From Carettochelys insculpta (lineage: Eukaryota > Chordata > Testudines > Carettochelyidae), in NCBI RefSeq assembly GCF_033958435.1, contig NC_134137.1, positions 172,931,501-172,995,500 of the forward strand: a stretch of DNA of 64,000 nucleotides, read 5' to 3'. The translations under genes and the position numbers were made by a program. Positions 12,183-23,360 of this stretch are shown piece by piece. The notes under the pieces were generated by a model that did not search any database, was not told the DNA's origin, and saw only the letters and a program-made list of their open reading frames with translations. Numbering within the stretch: the first letter of the stretch is position 1; each line of letters starts with the position of its first letter.

Positions 12183-12251
12183 GTGCTGAGATTGGTATTG
12201 AGAGGTGGTCTTGATATTGCAGTCCTCGACATACCCGTCAAACTTGCTGTC

Positions 12252-14470
12252 TCAGGGCTTGCCCGGAGGGTGCGTGACCCTGCTGGGGGTGACGTCTAGG
12301 GGCCCTATACTGCTGCTGCTGTTGGTGGTGCCCCTGGTCATAACCCCATTGATATTGTGTACGCTGTGGTTGATAAGCATAATGCCTTTGCTGTGGGTAA
12401 ACGTCTTCCTCCTGTACGGGGGAGTGCACATACCCAGGGTCCTAAGTGTGGCTCTCGAGTCCTTGCTGGAGTGCAGGACCGAGTCAGTTGAATCTGCGAA
12501 TAACCTTTGTCTATCAAATGGAAGATCTACGATTTTTGTTTGCAGATCTCTGGGAATACCGGACGTCTGGAGCCACGATTCCCTCCGCATTACCACTGCT
12601 GTGGCTGTGGAACATGCTGCTGTGTCCGCCACATACAGGGCAATCTGAACTCCTGCTCGTGAGGCTGCGTAGCCCTCCTGGACGATCGTTTTCAGCACTG
12701 GTTTTTTGTCCTCTGGAAGGAAATCCATGAGGGAGGTAAGTCTGGAATAATTGTCGAAGTTGTGGTTTGACAGGTGTGCGGCATAATTTGCCATTCGCAG
12801 TAGCAAGGTAGAGGAGGAATAGACCTTCCTGCCAAACAGGTTTAATTTCCTTGCATCTTTATCTGTCCCTCCTGACTTATATTGGGGTGTCTTGGATCTA
12901 TGCTGTGATGATTTGACCATCAGGGAATTTGGCTGTGGGTGGCTAAACAGGAATTCCATGCCCTTGGTTGGAACAAAGTATTTCTTATCCGCCCTCTTAT
13001 TTGTGGGTGGGATGGAGGCCGGAGTCTGCCATATGTTGGTGGCTGATTCCATAATTGCTTCATCTGGTGGGATGGCGATCTTGGATGAAGCCAGGGGTCT
13101 CAAATTTTTTGGGAGTTTATGATGTTTTTCCTGCACCTCTGCTATTTGAATGTCCTGTGTTTGTGCTACCCTCTTGAACAGTTCTTGGAATTGCTTAAGG
13201 TCGTCCGGGGGAGAGATATCCCCGGGGACAACCGCCTCATCTGGGGAGGACGAGGAGGCATCGCTATGATGTACCTCCTCTAATTCCTCAGGTTCCTGAC
13301 TCTGTTCGTATGCTTGCTTTTTTGAGGGTTCTGGAGGGGGTCCAGGGCCTTTGGACCAATTTCCAGCTGGGAAAGCTGTGATCTTCCCGCAGAGTGAGAC
13401 TGTGTGAAGGGGTGTTGGCGAGGTGTGGATGGGAATCTACCCCCAGATCTGGACCCCCTGTGCCGGTGTTCAGTATAGTAAGGACGGCCATAACAACAGG
13501 GGCAAGGGCCCGGTGATAGAGATCTGGACCACGACCGTAACGTGTACATATGGTGCCTAGAAGGGCGTGACCTCCATGATGACGTTGACAATGGCAGAGA
13601 TGTTCTGTGATAGTATTCATAGGGATCCCTGCTGGAGACTGGTGAAAGTTGTTTGAGCCAGGGGGATGGTGGTTGAAGGAACGGGGATGGAGGTCTGAAG
13701 CAGGCTGTTGGAGTTGCTGCCCGGTGTATCTCGGGGGTGGGGGAGCTAGGTGATAACAGCAACGCGATGATGTCCGGAGATGGGCTGAGATGCCGGGTTT
13801 TGGCCTTTGCTTTTCCCCATCCCTGAGTAGCAGGTGCCACCCCCTCTGGTGCCAGGGACCTCGGCACCATACTCAGTGCCGCACTTGGTGCTGCTGTGCA
13901 CGGTGCCACGCGGGTAGCTTCCTCCAGCACCGTTAGGTCTCGTGCCGGGTACCCTCACTCCGGTGCCATCAGTGCCGCAATGCTTGGTGCCATGGGAGTC
14001 GGTGCCGCCGATTCCGGCACCTGCGGGGCCCTCGGTGCCGACTGCTTAATGGTCGGAGGCCCTTGCGCAGCTGTGTGTGCTGTGGTCTTCCCACTATGAA
14101 CAGCCAGCGGGTCAGGGCCCTGTGCTCCACTCGTCCCGCTTGCGGATGTCACCAGCAAGGATCGAGCTGGGGACAGCTTCTTTTTCTTTTGCACAGAGGA
14201 GGTTAGGGAAACCACCTTCCTCTTGTGCGAACCTGAGGGCCCCTCTTTATGGGGCTTCTCTGATGGTCCAGGTTGGAGGGCCTTATCAAATAGAATGATC
14301 TTCAGCCTCATTTCCCTGTCCTTTCTGGCTCTGGCTGTAAGCTTAGAGCAATGAGGACACTTTTGTGGAACGTGGGTCTCCCCGAGGCAACGGATACACT
14401 TGCTATGCCCATCTGAGGCAGGCATGGCCTCACAGCATGACTCACATTTCTTAAACCCCGGCAAAGACAC
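12252..14470 (-). pseudogene. DIRS gag-like ORF1, copy A
   Basis: The coding sequence is broken into frames 14470-13955, 13930-13280 and 13136-12252. The N-terminus has three paired-cysteine motifs (CESC, CIRC, CPHC) within the first 45 residues, probably a zinc-binding fold. A basic, Ser/Thr/Pro-rich middle follows; its DNA is full of 'ggtgcc' and 'cggtgcc' words. A conserved C-terminal part (13136 onward) matches copy B closely. The position upstream of RT and the zinc motifs suggest a nucleic-acid-binding Gag-like protein; that role is inferred from DIRS organisation. At least two frame changes make it a pseudogene. Confidence 0.7.
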
Positions 14471-14754
14471 CTCTGCCCAGGCATTTAAGTCTTTGAATGT
14501 TAATAAAGCACTTAACAGCTAATCAGTCCTGGAACAGATAACGTTCGCAGCCTTAAGATAGCGGACCGCCTGAGGCAGCCGCCTCTGCTCTTCTCTCCTT
14601 TTCTTTCTTTTTTTTTTTTTAAACTATATACACATCTAACACAGAACAACTTCAAGAGTAATAACTAAACTATCAACTAATAACTATTAACAATAGAAAA
14701 ACAAAGTTTTATCTTTCTCAGGCGTTGGAGCCAGAGCGGATTCCATCTGCAGCC

Positions 14755-14937
14755 GTTGGCGGTTGAGAAGGAACTGGTGGGGACTGGATCACGCACGTGA
14801 CCAAAAGTGCGCGAAGGACCGACATGCATCGGCGCATGCGTGATCCGATAGAGACTGCTGGAAATTTCCGATCTGCGGCGCCAGGGCGAGCCCGACACCT
14901 ACTGTGGAGCACCCACGGGGACCACTCAAAGAAGAAA
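14755..14937 (-). repeat. 5' terminal inverted repeat of DIRS copy A
   Basis: This is the reverse complement of about 8911-9060, ending in 'gtggagcacccacgggg' and 'accactcaaagaagaaa'. On the minus strand it starts the element and precedes gag. A T-rich run at about 14608-14622 lies between it and gag. Confidence 0.78.
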
Positions 14938-14997
14938 GTAAACATACTCACTTCTCTTGGATATCATTTTCTGGCTCCCATGCAGCTCACAAGCTTG

Positions 14998-15019
14998 AAT
15001 CCCAGACGAGCTGCCCCCA
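14998..15019 (-). promoter_or_regulatory. ERV primer-binding site, tRNA-Pro type
   Basis: On the minus strand this reads 'ttgggggcagctcgtctggg', directly after an LTR end in 'cctaca'. It matches the proline-tRNA site typical of class I retroviruses, except for two extra bases (ag) after the G-run and a C-to-T change. The orientation agrees with the gag, pol and env remnants at 8295-4877, which lie beyond the DIRS insertion. Confidence 0.6.
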
Positions 15020-15022
15020 AAT

Positions 15023-15440
15023 TGTAGGAACAAAGTCTGGACACCGTGCACAATCAAGCAGGAGGGTTTATTACACACAGCACTGGTGGAGCGCCACCTT
15101 GCCTGTGAGACCAAGCTATGTGAAGCACTGTCAAGCAATAGGTTACAACAGATTATACAGGGTATCAATGGGTGCTGAGAAACGATGGGGTGACAGGTCC
15201 CAAGCCCCTGGATGGGTGCTGGCAGCAAGACATGAAGAGCACAATAAGCCAATAAGCTAAAAAGTTACACAATGACTCTGCCTGTAATTTACATGTAACA
15301 TTTTAGACAATACACAGGTTTTTTTTTTCTTTAGTCATCTGTTTAAATAACATATACATTGATTCTATTCCTGCTTATGTATCCATGGGAGTAATGATGC
15401 CTTTGTTCGATTGGGTATGATCCAGAGGTCCATATCTGAA
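15023..15440 (-). mobile_element. ERV 5' LTR (outer edge approximate)
   Basis: On the minus strand the block has a possible TATA-like box ('tataatc', about 15150), a polyadenylation signal ('aataaa', about 15070) and a CA end at 15023-15024 just before the primer-binding site. That order fits U3-R-U5. The outer TG end could not be fixed, so the right coordinate is a guess. No matching second LTR was seen in the window. Confidence 0.5.
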
Positions 15441-15813
15441 GGAGTTAAAATAAAACAATGAGAGTACATAACAAACATCATTTATTTATAACACATTGTT
15501 CTCGTGTTTGGAGCCCCTGGGTTAGTGAACTAGGAAAAGTAGAGAATACTGAAAGGAAGGAGGGTCTCTCATCCCTGGTAGCTGACGCTTGTCTTACAGC
15601 CCCTGGACTTGGCCTTGGAGCACAGTTGCTGTGATTATTATCTCTTTTTCCAGACTATGAGAAAGCTATGGCCTTGCTTGTAAGTTCCTTCTCACCTTAG
15701 CTGTATTTGTAAATCATGGTACATGTTATGAGTTAGTTACGTCTTATACCAGACTGTGAAATTTGGGCATAAAGTGAAAGGTCTTAACAGAAACCATAAT
15801 ATGCATCAGGAAT
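15441..15813. other. No gene recognised
   Basis: AT-rich sequence between the LTR and the CR1 fragment. No open frame or repeat signature that I can name. Confidence 0.4.
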
Positions 15814-16695
15814 TTGGGATTTCATCCTACAGATGACGCTAAGCTGGGGAGAGAGGTAGATCTGCTTGAGGGTAGAGATAGCGTCCAGAGTGACCTAGAT
15901 AAATTTGAAGATTGGGCCGAAAGAAATCTGATGAGCTGCAACAAGGACAAACACAGAGTCCTACAGGTAGGGCAGAAGAATTCCATGCATTGCTATAGGT
16001 TGGGGACCAATTGATTAGGCAGCAGGTGTGCAGAAAAGGACCCAGGGATTATAGTAGATGAGAAGTGGGATAGGAGTCAACAGTGTGCCCTTATAGCCAA
16101 GAAGGCTAACAGCATATTGGGCTGCATTAGTAGCAGCAGCACCAACAGATCTAGGCAAGTGATTATTCCCCTCTTCAGCACTGGTGAAGACTCATCTGTA
16201 GCATTGTGTTCAGTTTTGGGCTCTGCACTATGGAAAGGATGTGGACACACTGAAGAGGGTCCAGCAGAGGACAACAAGAATGATTAGGGGGGCGGAGGCA
16301 AACAACTTACGGCCAAAGTTTAAGGGAATGTGGAATTATTTAGTCTGCAAAATAGAAGAATGAAAGGGGACTTGAGACCAGCCTTCAACTACCTGAAAGG
16401 GCGTTCCAAAGAGGCTGGAGACAGGTTACACTCAGTGATGGCAGATGACAGAACAAGGAGCGATAGTTTCAAGTTGCAATGTGGGAGGTCTAGGTTGGAT
16501 ATGAAGATAAAATATTTCACTTGGAGGGTAGTGAAGCACTGCAATGGGTTACCTAGGAAGGTGTTGGAAGAGATTTTTAAGGTGAGGCTTGACAAAGCCC
16601 TGGTTGGAATAATTGGGTTGGGATAGGTCCTTCATTGAGCAGAAGGCTGGATGAGAAGACCTTCTGAGGTCTCTTCCAAGCCGTGATTCTATGGC
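15814..16695 (+). mobile_element. CR1 LINE, 5'-truncated 3' end
   Basis: The translated plus strand starts with DDAKLGREVDLLEG and EDWAERNLMSCNKDK, the C-terminal end of CR1 reverse transcriptase. Downstream phrases such as AFNYLKGRSKEAGDRL, in a broken frame, match the well-known CR1 3' coding tail. The copy ends in 'gattctatg', the CR1-type 3' terminus. Stops and indels break the frame, and the endonuclease and RT palm are missing. CR1 is the dominant LINE of birds, crocodilians and turtles, so the call agrees with a sauropsid host. Confidence 0.85.
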
Positions 16696-17338
16696 ACACA
16701 AAGAATCAGACAGTGCTAATGTACTTTCCTTAATGTGCACCATTAAAAGGGGATGTGACTTTTCCTACTTAGATGTCAATATTATTGCACAGTTAATCCG
16801 AACCTTCCTTGCTGAGTCTTCATCAATATTAACATGATAAGCCTCGTTCTCTGGAGAGCTCTCTATTGCAAACATTGGTTGAAACACAGCTGAATCAGAA
16901 ACACAATTTGTCAAACTTCAACAAGAATCTCATGGCCTTATGCTGCCCTGTATCTGCATGTGACAGTTATCTGTTCTGAATGAGGTCAGTGTGTGGATTT
17001 TACTCGACAGCAGTGATAGCTATCTATCAGATTGTTTAGCATTTGCTGCCTTTTGTGCCCAACTATATTCTAAGGAGGTTTTGTGTTTTTTAATCAGTTA
17101 AGCAAGTTTTTAGCTACTGAGTGTTTTAAAAAGCTCTTCCTGTTTCTGATAGCTTCTTTACAACGAATGATTTTAGGAAAGCTATTTGGCACACTGCAAA
17201 GCCCAACCTTTGAGCCATTTTCCATTACAAAAGGATGGGAGTTCAAGCGGACATGTGCTTATTGAAACTTTATCATCGGCTTCTAACAAGGTAACAGAGA
17301 GGGTGCCGTGCTAGTTTATACACTGTCAAAACAAAAAG
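16696..17338. other. No gene recognised
   Basis: AT-rich unique-looking sequence with only short frames and no recognisable domain. Confidence 0.4.
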
Positions 17339-17503
17339 CAGTCAAGTAGCACTTTAAAGACTAGCAAAATAGTTTATTAGGTGAGCTTTCATGGGACAGA
17401 CCCACTTCTGTTCTGGTCTGGCTATGGTCTGATGAAGTGGGTCTGTCCCATGAAAGCTCACCTAATAAACTATTTTGCTAGTCTTTAAAGTGCTACTTGA
17501 CTG
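17339..17503. repeat. Perfect 70-bp inverted repeat of a Penelope-like tail
   Basis: 17339-17408 and 17434-17503 are exact reverse complements with a 25-base spacer. The arm contains 'gaagtgggtctgtcccatga' and 'gtctttaaagtgctacttga'. Nearly the same tail lies at 19377-19460, next to a GIY-YIG coding fragment, which ties the hairpin to a Penelope-like family. The perfect arms suggest a young copy or arm homogenisation. Confidence 0.85.
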
Positions 17504-19376
17504 AGTTTTGTTCTAACAAGCTGTGGAGAGTAAACAGGACTCACAAATGCTGAGGTGAAGAGCTCTGTTTCTTGGTTATATAAAAAGTGCCCTAAGCAGG
17601 CGACAGCTGTTCCATTTCTAAACCATTTTCTTTCTAACTCTCTTTTCAGTGTAGCTACAGGAACCACCTTCTTAAAATTTAATACATGGCTGTTATGGCT
17701 CCTTCCCCACTTTAGCAAAATAAATGCAGAAGTGGGGGCCAGCAAAAGTACCTTCAAAACCTTATTTACCAGGTTTTGGTATAAACTTCCCCTTAAAAAT
17801 TTTAAAAACCTTAGATTTTGGGGATAAAATTCGCTGCCACCACCCAAGTAATAATAAGGAAACCAGGGAGAGACTACTTGGGAAATTTTAGCCCAAAAGT
17901 AAAAACCAGGACACAAACATTAACCAATACCAGGTTAATAAAAAGAAAAAGAGAACTTTTATTATTAAAACAATATTTGTGTTGCAAGCCTCATAACTAG
18001 ATGGAAGAGTCACAAAGTAAAACACATGGGGAGTGTCCACCATGGGCCTAGAACTTAGTTAGAAGGAGAGTAAAAGAACATGTCTAAAAAGTGCACAAAC
18101 ATTAGATCCCACTTCCCAAACCATAAAACAATAAAGCCTAACGGATCTATCTAAACTTTACCCTACTTACAGAAGATTGGAAGGGCTGTTCTTGGAGAGA
18201 GATATTTTGTGTCTCCCTCCCTCATGGCTGGAAAAAAAAAGAAGGAACAGAGAACAGAAGAAGGAGGAGCCAAAATTTAACTCTTACCCACATTCCTGTA
18301 GGCCAACCCCACCTGGCTAAGGAGGTTAACCCTTTTACTCCCAGGCTGCTGGCTAACCCTCATGCTTATGACAATGGCCAAACTGTGGTACCATTTGCTG
18401 GCAGCCTCCAATATTGCACAACGACAACAAACATCCCACCCCACTTGTTGTGGTGTCATTGTTTCTTGGTCCCCCTTTACTCATCCCACCATTCCTACCA
18501 CAACACATCCTGTCTTGTCACTTTCCTTTCCCTTTTATGCCACTTTCCTTTATTTATTCTGTCTCATCCTTATTCCAACAATCTATTCCAACTGATGGTA
18601 GGTACTTATATTGCCCTCTTGGTCATAGTGTCTGAGAACGTCACAATCTTGCACTTCAGGCATTTATATTTCTTACCGTTGAAGAGCGTGCAATATTCTA
18701 ACTAACTGTTGAAGGATGTAGTCACAGTACTGGTGTCCATAGCCACAGCCGCTGGGAAAGCCCAACCTTAAAATCTGCCTGGACTTATTTTCTCAAGGTA
18801 ATGGAAGAATTAACAAACATGACCGGAAATTTCAATAACTGGTGGGAAAATGACCAAATTAACTGTGTTTAGAGATTCCGGCTAAATCACTCAGAGAAAT
18901 GATAGCCAAGAAATGGAAAAGTAAGGTCTCTAGACTAGACAAAACTGGCCGATTTGCTTGGTAAGGAAGCTAAGCTAAAGGCAGTAGTGTATGCCCCAAA
19001 ATAGAAGACAACCCAGCATAATGTTCTAATTACAGAAAATCATGTATTATTTTATATCCTTCAGGAAAGGAAGATAATTCAGATACAGGGATTGGATCTA
19101 AGTGGATCCTGAATATTGTAATAAAGAGTCTGCAAAAGCATTAAAATACTTAAGAGTGAAGAGACACTATATTTTAATATCAGCTCTGGAATACCAGGTG
19201 TAATATGGATTAATGTGAACCTAGGACAGAAGAGCCAATGGACATGTATATAAAGATGAAAGGATCCTCAGACCTGATACAATGCTCCAAAAACCAACAA
19301 CAAAAGCAAACGTAAACTTCAGATGTGCTGGATGTATGAAGACGTAAATTAGGATTACCATATCAAAAAGAAAAAA
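17504..19376. other. No gene recognised
   Basis: Frames at 17485-17916 (minus) and 17555-17827 (plus) overlap on opposite strands and show no known domain. The region is AT-rich. I found no exon borders or RNA gene. Confidence 0.4.
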
Positions 19377-19935
19377 GCAGTAAAGTAGCACTTTAAAGAC
19401 TAACAAAATAATTTATTAGGTGAGCTTTCGTGGGACAGACCCACTTCTTCGGACCATAGCCAGACCAGAACAGACTCAATATGTAAGTTACAGAGAACCA
19501 AAAACAGTAATCAAGGAGGACAAATCAGAAAAAAAATTATCAAGGTGAGCAAATCAGAGAGTAGAGGGGCGGGGGGAGGAGTCAAGAATTAGATTAAGCC
19601 AAGTATGCAAAAGAGCCCCTATCATGACTCAGAAAATTCACATCCTGGTTCAAACCACGTGTTAATGCATTGAATTTGAATATGAGAGAGAGTTCAGCAG
19701 CCTCTCTTTCCAAAGTAGTGTGAAAATTCCTCTTCAGTAAGACGCAAAGTCTTAAGTCATTAACGGAATGGCCCACTCCATTAAGATGTTGGCTGACCGG
19801 TTTGTGGATCAGGAGTGTTTTTATGTCTGTTTTGTGCCCATTAACTCTTTGTCTAAGAGAGTTTAAAGAGGACACTTCATAAGGAAGTGTATCTGTATAG
19901 GTGCCTATGAACTCACCTTGTATTAATGTGTTATG
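19377..19935 (-). mobile_element. Penelope-like element 3' part with GIY-YIG endonuclease remnant
   Basis: The minus-strand frame 19875-19594 reads SLRQRVNGHKTDI, then HLNGVGHSV and ERE-rich sequence. This is the C-terminal GIY-YIG nuclease of Penelope-like retroelements (N-x-R-x-x-H core and a downstream glutamate). Sequence just upstream, at 19876-19930, continues the domain with FIGTYTDTLPYE, so the fragment starts inside the nuclease. The 3' non-coding part runs to 19377, where the tail shared with the 17339-17503 hairpin occurs, followed by an A-rich stretch on the plus strand. The RT domain is absent (5' truncation). Confidence 0.78.
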
Positions 19936-21394
19936 GCATCTCTAGTACATTAATATAAAGTGAGTTGGTAGATATGGATACATATGTATTCTCTCATGGG
20001 GGCATCCTCCTTTTTGAAAGGTGGAATATGGTAACCCTGCTTAAATGCTCTGGAGGACTCAAAGGGAGACTCTGTTAGGTTTGGTATTACTGTACATGTT
20101 TTCCTGCTCCTCAGGTTCATTTTGCAGACAGCTATAAGGATGGTCTTTAGATAGAATTGCTTCACACCCCAAATGAAATTATACCCAGTACCTTTACATG
20201 TCAGGGTTTACATCAATTTCAAAAGGGAACAAGAATCTAGGGGCAAGATTATTGCTGCAGCTATAAGTCATTGTGATGAGGCATCTGCCCCACTCTGGCC
20301 CTGCAAGGATTAAAGCCAGCCCTGGGAGAGGGCTTGGGCTGAAGAGCAAGCAGCTGCAATGTATAGCAGCTAATTAGGGCCCAGCTGAGGGCTGTGTAAA
20401 AGAGGGCTCCTGGCGGGGAGGAGAGGCACAGTGTGTGCTCTGGGTGTGGAGCAGGAGTCCCACCTGCCAAAAAGCTAAAGGCTTCTTAGCAGAGCAGGTC
20501 TGCATGGAAGGGCAGGCAGAGCTGGGGGAGCTCTGGCCAGGCAGGTTCCCAGGCTGCAGGGCCCGAGACAAGGCCTGATGGTTCTAGGGCTGCAAGGAAG
20601 CAGCCAGGGTAGGATAAGGCAGCAGTTCTGATCCCTTCCCAATGATGAGTGACCATTTCACACTGCAGTTTGCTCCCAAGGTGAGGTACTAGATGCTAAC
20701 TGGCATTGGGTCACTGAGACAAGGTACGTATAGGGAGCTTGGGGCTCCCTGGGAGGGAATGACCCCAGAGTGTGGGGCACTGAGGTAGGGCAGTAGCCTG
20801 AGGAAAGGGCACCATGGGCTGGGCGGGACACGGGGTCTGATGAAAGCGAGCGGAGAACCAACCAGACAGGGAATGGTGGGCAAGACACTGAACAGAAGAG
20901 GAGACTGGAGGAGCTAATTCCCAAGTGACCAGCAGGAGGTGCCATGGTGAAGAGTCATACCTGGTTACCATCACCCTTTTGTGCTTCAACTGCTTTGGTA
21001 GGATTATCCACCACTTGAAGGGAAAAATTAAAATGAATGCAACACACAAAACTATATTCTTTGCTTTACAGAAAGTTAGACACTTCCAGGGCCTGCCTGT
21101 GATATCACTTTCACCTGTCTCGTACGAGTACAGCTCAACTAGCAGAGAGAGTTCCTTCTGATTTACACCCAGGTACAATAAGTGACATCAGAATCATCGA
21201 CCTGAATTTTGCTGTATCAGTTCAGGAGAAGTTAGAGTATGTAGTTCACTGCATGATACAAAACTGGATTCCTTTATAATACATAATCACATTTTTTTTC
21301 CTGTGTGCATGTATGTTTCTGCACTGCTTTCACCAATAGTCAGCAATATGTATTTAAAGAGTCAGAGAATTAACATATCACGTAGTACTGGCTG
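19936..21394. other. No gene; possible old LTR-like block at 20250-20620
   Basis: The 20250-20620 part is GC-rich and contains a TATA-like 'tgtaaaagagggct' region, which hints at a solo-LTR promoter. I saw no matching second copy, no primer-binding site and no coding frame. The frames here (for example 20711-21178 minus) have no recognisable domain. Confidence 0.25.
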
Positions 21395-21841
21395 GAGGAC
21401 CGTATCCACAATACAGAGATCTTTGAAAATAAGTCCTTCCAGAAGATCTCTTCCAAAAGAACTTCTTTCGAAAGAGTGCATCCACACACAAAAAAGCAGA
21501 TCAAAAGAGTGATCTATTCTTTCCAAAGAGAGCATTCACACAGCCCCCGCTCTTTCAAAAGAATGGGCAAGGGATCGAAAAATCAGGCACCATGAGGACT
21601 GCTCTTTTGAAAAAAAGGGTTCACAGAGCATCTATACACATTTTCTTTCAAAAGCAGCTTTCAAAAAGGGGTGCTCTTCCTGAAACAGGAGTGGAAGAAC
21701 GCTTTCAAAAGGAGCGTCGTATTCTTTCAATTTACTTTCAAAAGAATGCTTTTTGTGTGTAGACGTTTCAAGGGATCTTTCGAAAGAGCCTCCTTCTTTT
21801 GAAAAATCTTTTGAAAGAACTTGCTATTGTTGACTCAGCCA
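21395..21841. mobile_element. MITE rich in 'ttcgaaag'/'cttttgaa' words, copy 1
   Basis: This non-coding element has repeated 'tttcgaaag', 'cttttgaaag' and 'tccacacaca' words. It shares segments such as 'aaaaatcaggcacc' and 'gaggactgctcttttg' with the element at 31474-31900, and 'gcgggggct' plus 'gatcgaaaaat'-type segments with 29800-30236. The ends are decayed compared with the 'ggctacgtctacactac' start of the 31474 copy. There is no transposase frame. Confidence 0.7.
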
Positions 21842-21867
21842 AGATGTATTTGTTGACATGACACTAT

Positions 21868-22135
21868 GGCTATGTCTACACTAGAAGCATCTGTCTACAG
21901 AAGTTACTATTGGAAGAGATGTTCTGAAAAACGTCTGTCAACAGATCATGTCTACACAGAAAAGCAGATCAATCTTTTGATCCTCTTTGTCAACAAAAGG
22001 GCCCCCCAGAATGGTTACGTTGCTTTTTTGTTGACAGTTTGTGTTGACAAAATGCATTTTGTGTGTAGATGCTCTGAGAGTTTTGTTGATGGAACCCCCG
22101 TTTTGTCTACAAAACTCTCTGGTGTAGACATTGCC
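21868..22135. mobile_element. MITE with 'ggctatgtctacact' inverted ends
   Basis: It starts 'ggctatgtctacactagaag' and ends 'ctggtgtagacattgcc', an imperfect inverted repeat. The interior has many 'tctgtcaaca' and 'gttgacaaa' words. The long plus-strand frame across it (21866-22240) is a chance reading of the repeat. No target duplication was found. Confidence 0.7.
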
Positions 22136-22984
22136 AAGAAGGAAAGGAAAAATATTTTAGCAAGTCAGGACAATAAAACTGGATCAAAAAAGGATACGAC
22201 TAGTACTGAGTACTTTTCACTTGATTTGCAGGAGCACTGAAAGCATCTGAAGCAGATGAAAATAGTGGTAAGCTAAGGACAACTCAGGCTTTTGGAGTTC
22301 AGTTTTTCGTAAGTGTCTCAAACTCTGTTTTGGGTTTCCCAAATTAGCCTGAGTTCGTTAACCATGTATAAGACCATGTATACACGGTCCGTACAGGATA
22401 ACTTGCAAAGCTCTGTTCATTCCTCTCATATAATAAGAGAGACAATAAAAGATTCAGAATCAGCCTTATTTGTTAAATTGGAACTTCACGTCTCATGGAG
22501 TTTTAAGCAGGGTCTGAATGCATTCTCCTGACAGCTAGCTGAGAGGTGGAGAGGATATGGAACAAACAGTATTTATATGAGCATGCCTACTCTGCCTAGC
22601 TATGTAGCAGATAGAGCAGCGATGCTCAAAGTGATTAACTTCGGCCACTGTTGGGTGGTACGGAATGCTAAGCAGTGAAATGCCGTTTTCAATGTTGCTT
22701 TCATTATTGTATGAATACAGGGAAGCAGGAACCTGTCACAAATGAGAGAGGGTCACCTTCAGCTGAAAGCACCTGCTTAAGCCACAAGCTTGGATGCCAG
22801 AGCCCTATGACAATAAGAGGAGTGAAGACAGGTGCCCCAGCTAACAAGTGTGTGGACTCTCCCTAGGGGCCTTTGTGTGGTTTAAGCCGTTCCTCCCCAG
22901 GACTGAACGAAAGAGCTAAATAAGCTCATTAGGAGCCTCCTTTTAATCAGGAAAGGGGAACTGTTTTTCTGTCAGGGGCCAGTG
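22136..22984. other. No gene recognised
   Basis: Only short frames with no recognisable domain or splice context. Confidence 0.4.
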
Positions 22985-23360
22985 ATCCAATTGGGGGGCA
23001 CACAGCTGCGCAGGTGATGGAGGGCGGGGAGGTTTGGAGGTGGGTCGAGAAACGAGGGGTTCAGGGTGTGAGGTGGTGCTCCGGGCTGTGACAGGGGGTT
23101 GAGGTGCAAGAGAAGATGGGAGCTCTGGCTAGGGTTGTGGGCAGGGATTTCAGGATGAAGGGTAGAGCTCGAGGCTGAGGCAAGGGATTGGAGTGTGGGA
23201 CAGTGTGTGGGGTGTAGGCTCAGGGAGGGAATTTAGCTGTGAGAGGGAGCTCAGGGTGGGGGTGGGTTGTGGGAAGGAGTGGTGGGTTCCAAAGTGGGGC
23301 AGTGGGTTGAGGTCTGGGAGGGAACTTAGGGTCGGGGCTCTGGCTGGGCAGTGCTTAACT
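22985..23360. repeat. G-rich degenerate minisatellite-like tract
   Basis: Strongly purine- and G-biased sequence built from degenerate units such as 'gggttcagggtgtgagg', 'gggttgaggtgcaagag' and 'ggctcaggga'. The unit is roughly 30-45 bp but poorly kept. Many G-runs could form G-quadruplexes on the plus strand. There is no coding evidence. Confidence 0.45.

Larger units (their letters stand above)
8853..14937 (-). mobile_element. Nearly full-length DIRS-type tyrosine-recombinase retrotransposon, copy A
   Basis: This is about 6.1 kb on the minus strand. In sense order it has a 5' inverted repeat (14937 to about 14755), a gag-like ORF, RT, RNase H, tyrosine recombinase, an internal complementary region (9217-9121) and a 3' inverted repeat (about 9060-8853). 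DIRS elements use a tyrosine recombinase instead of a DDE integrase. They rebuild their ends through a circular intermediate templated by the internal complementary region, and they make no target duplication. All those parts are visible here. The ORFs carry frameshifts and at least one stop, so the copy is complete in structure but not functional. Flanking sequence on both sides is the same ERV. A second copy is at 31996-37765. Confidence 0.88.

Noticed and set aside
20250..20620. Possible solo LTR
   Set aside because: No second copy, primer site or paired ends; kept only as a remark.
22985..23360. CRISPR-like spaced repeats
   Set aside because: Units are degenerate and contiguous with no regular unique spacers; host is a vertebrate.
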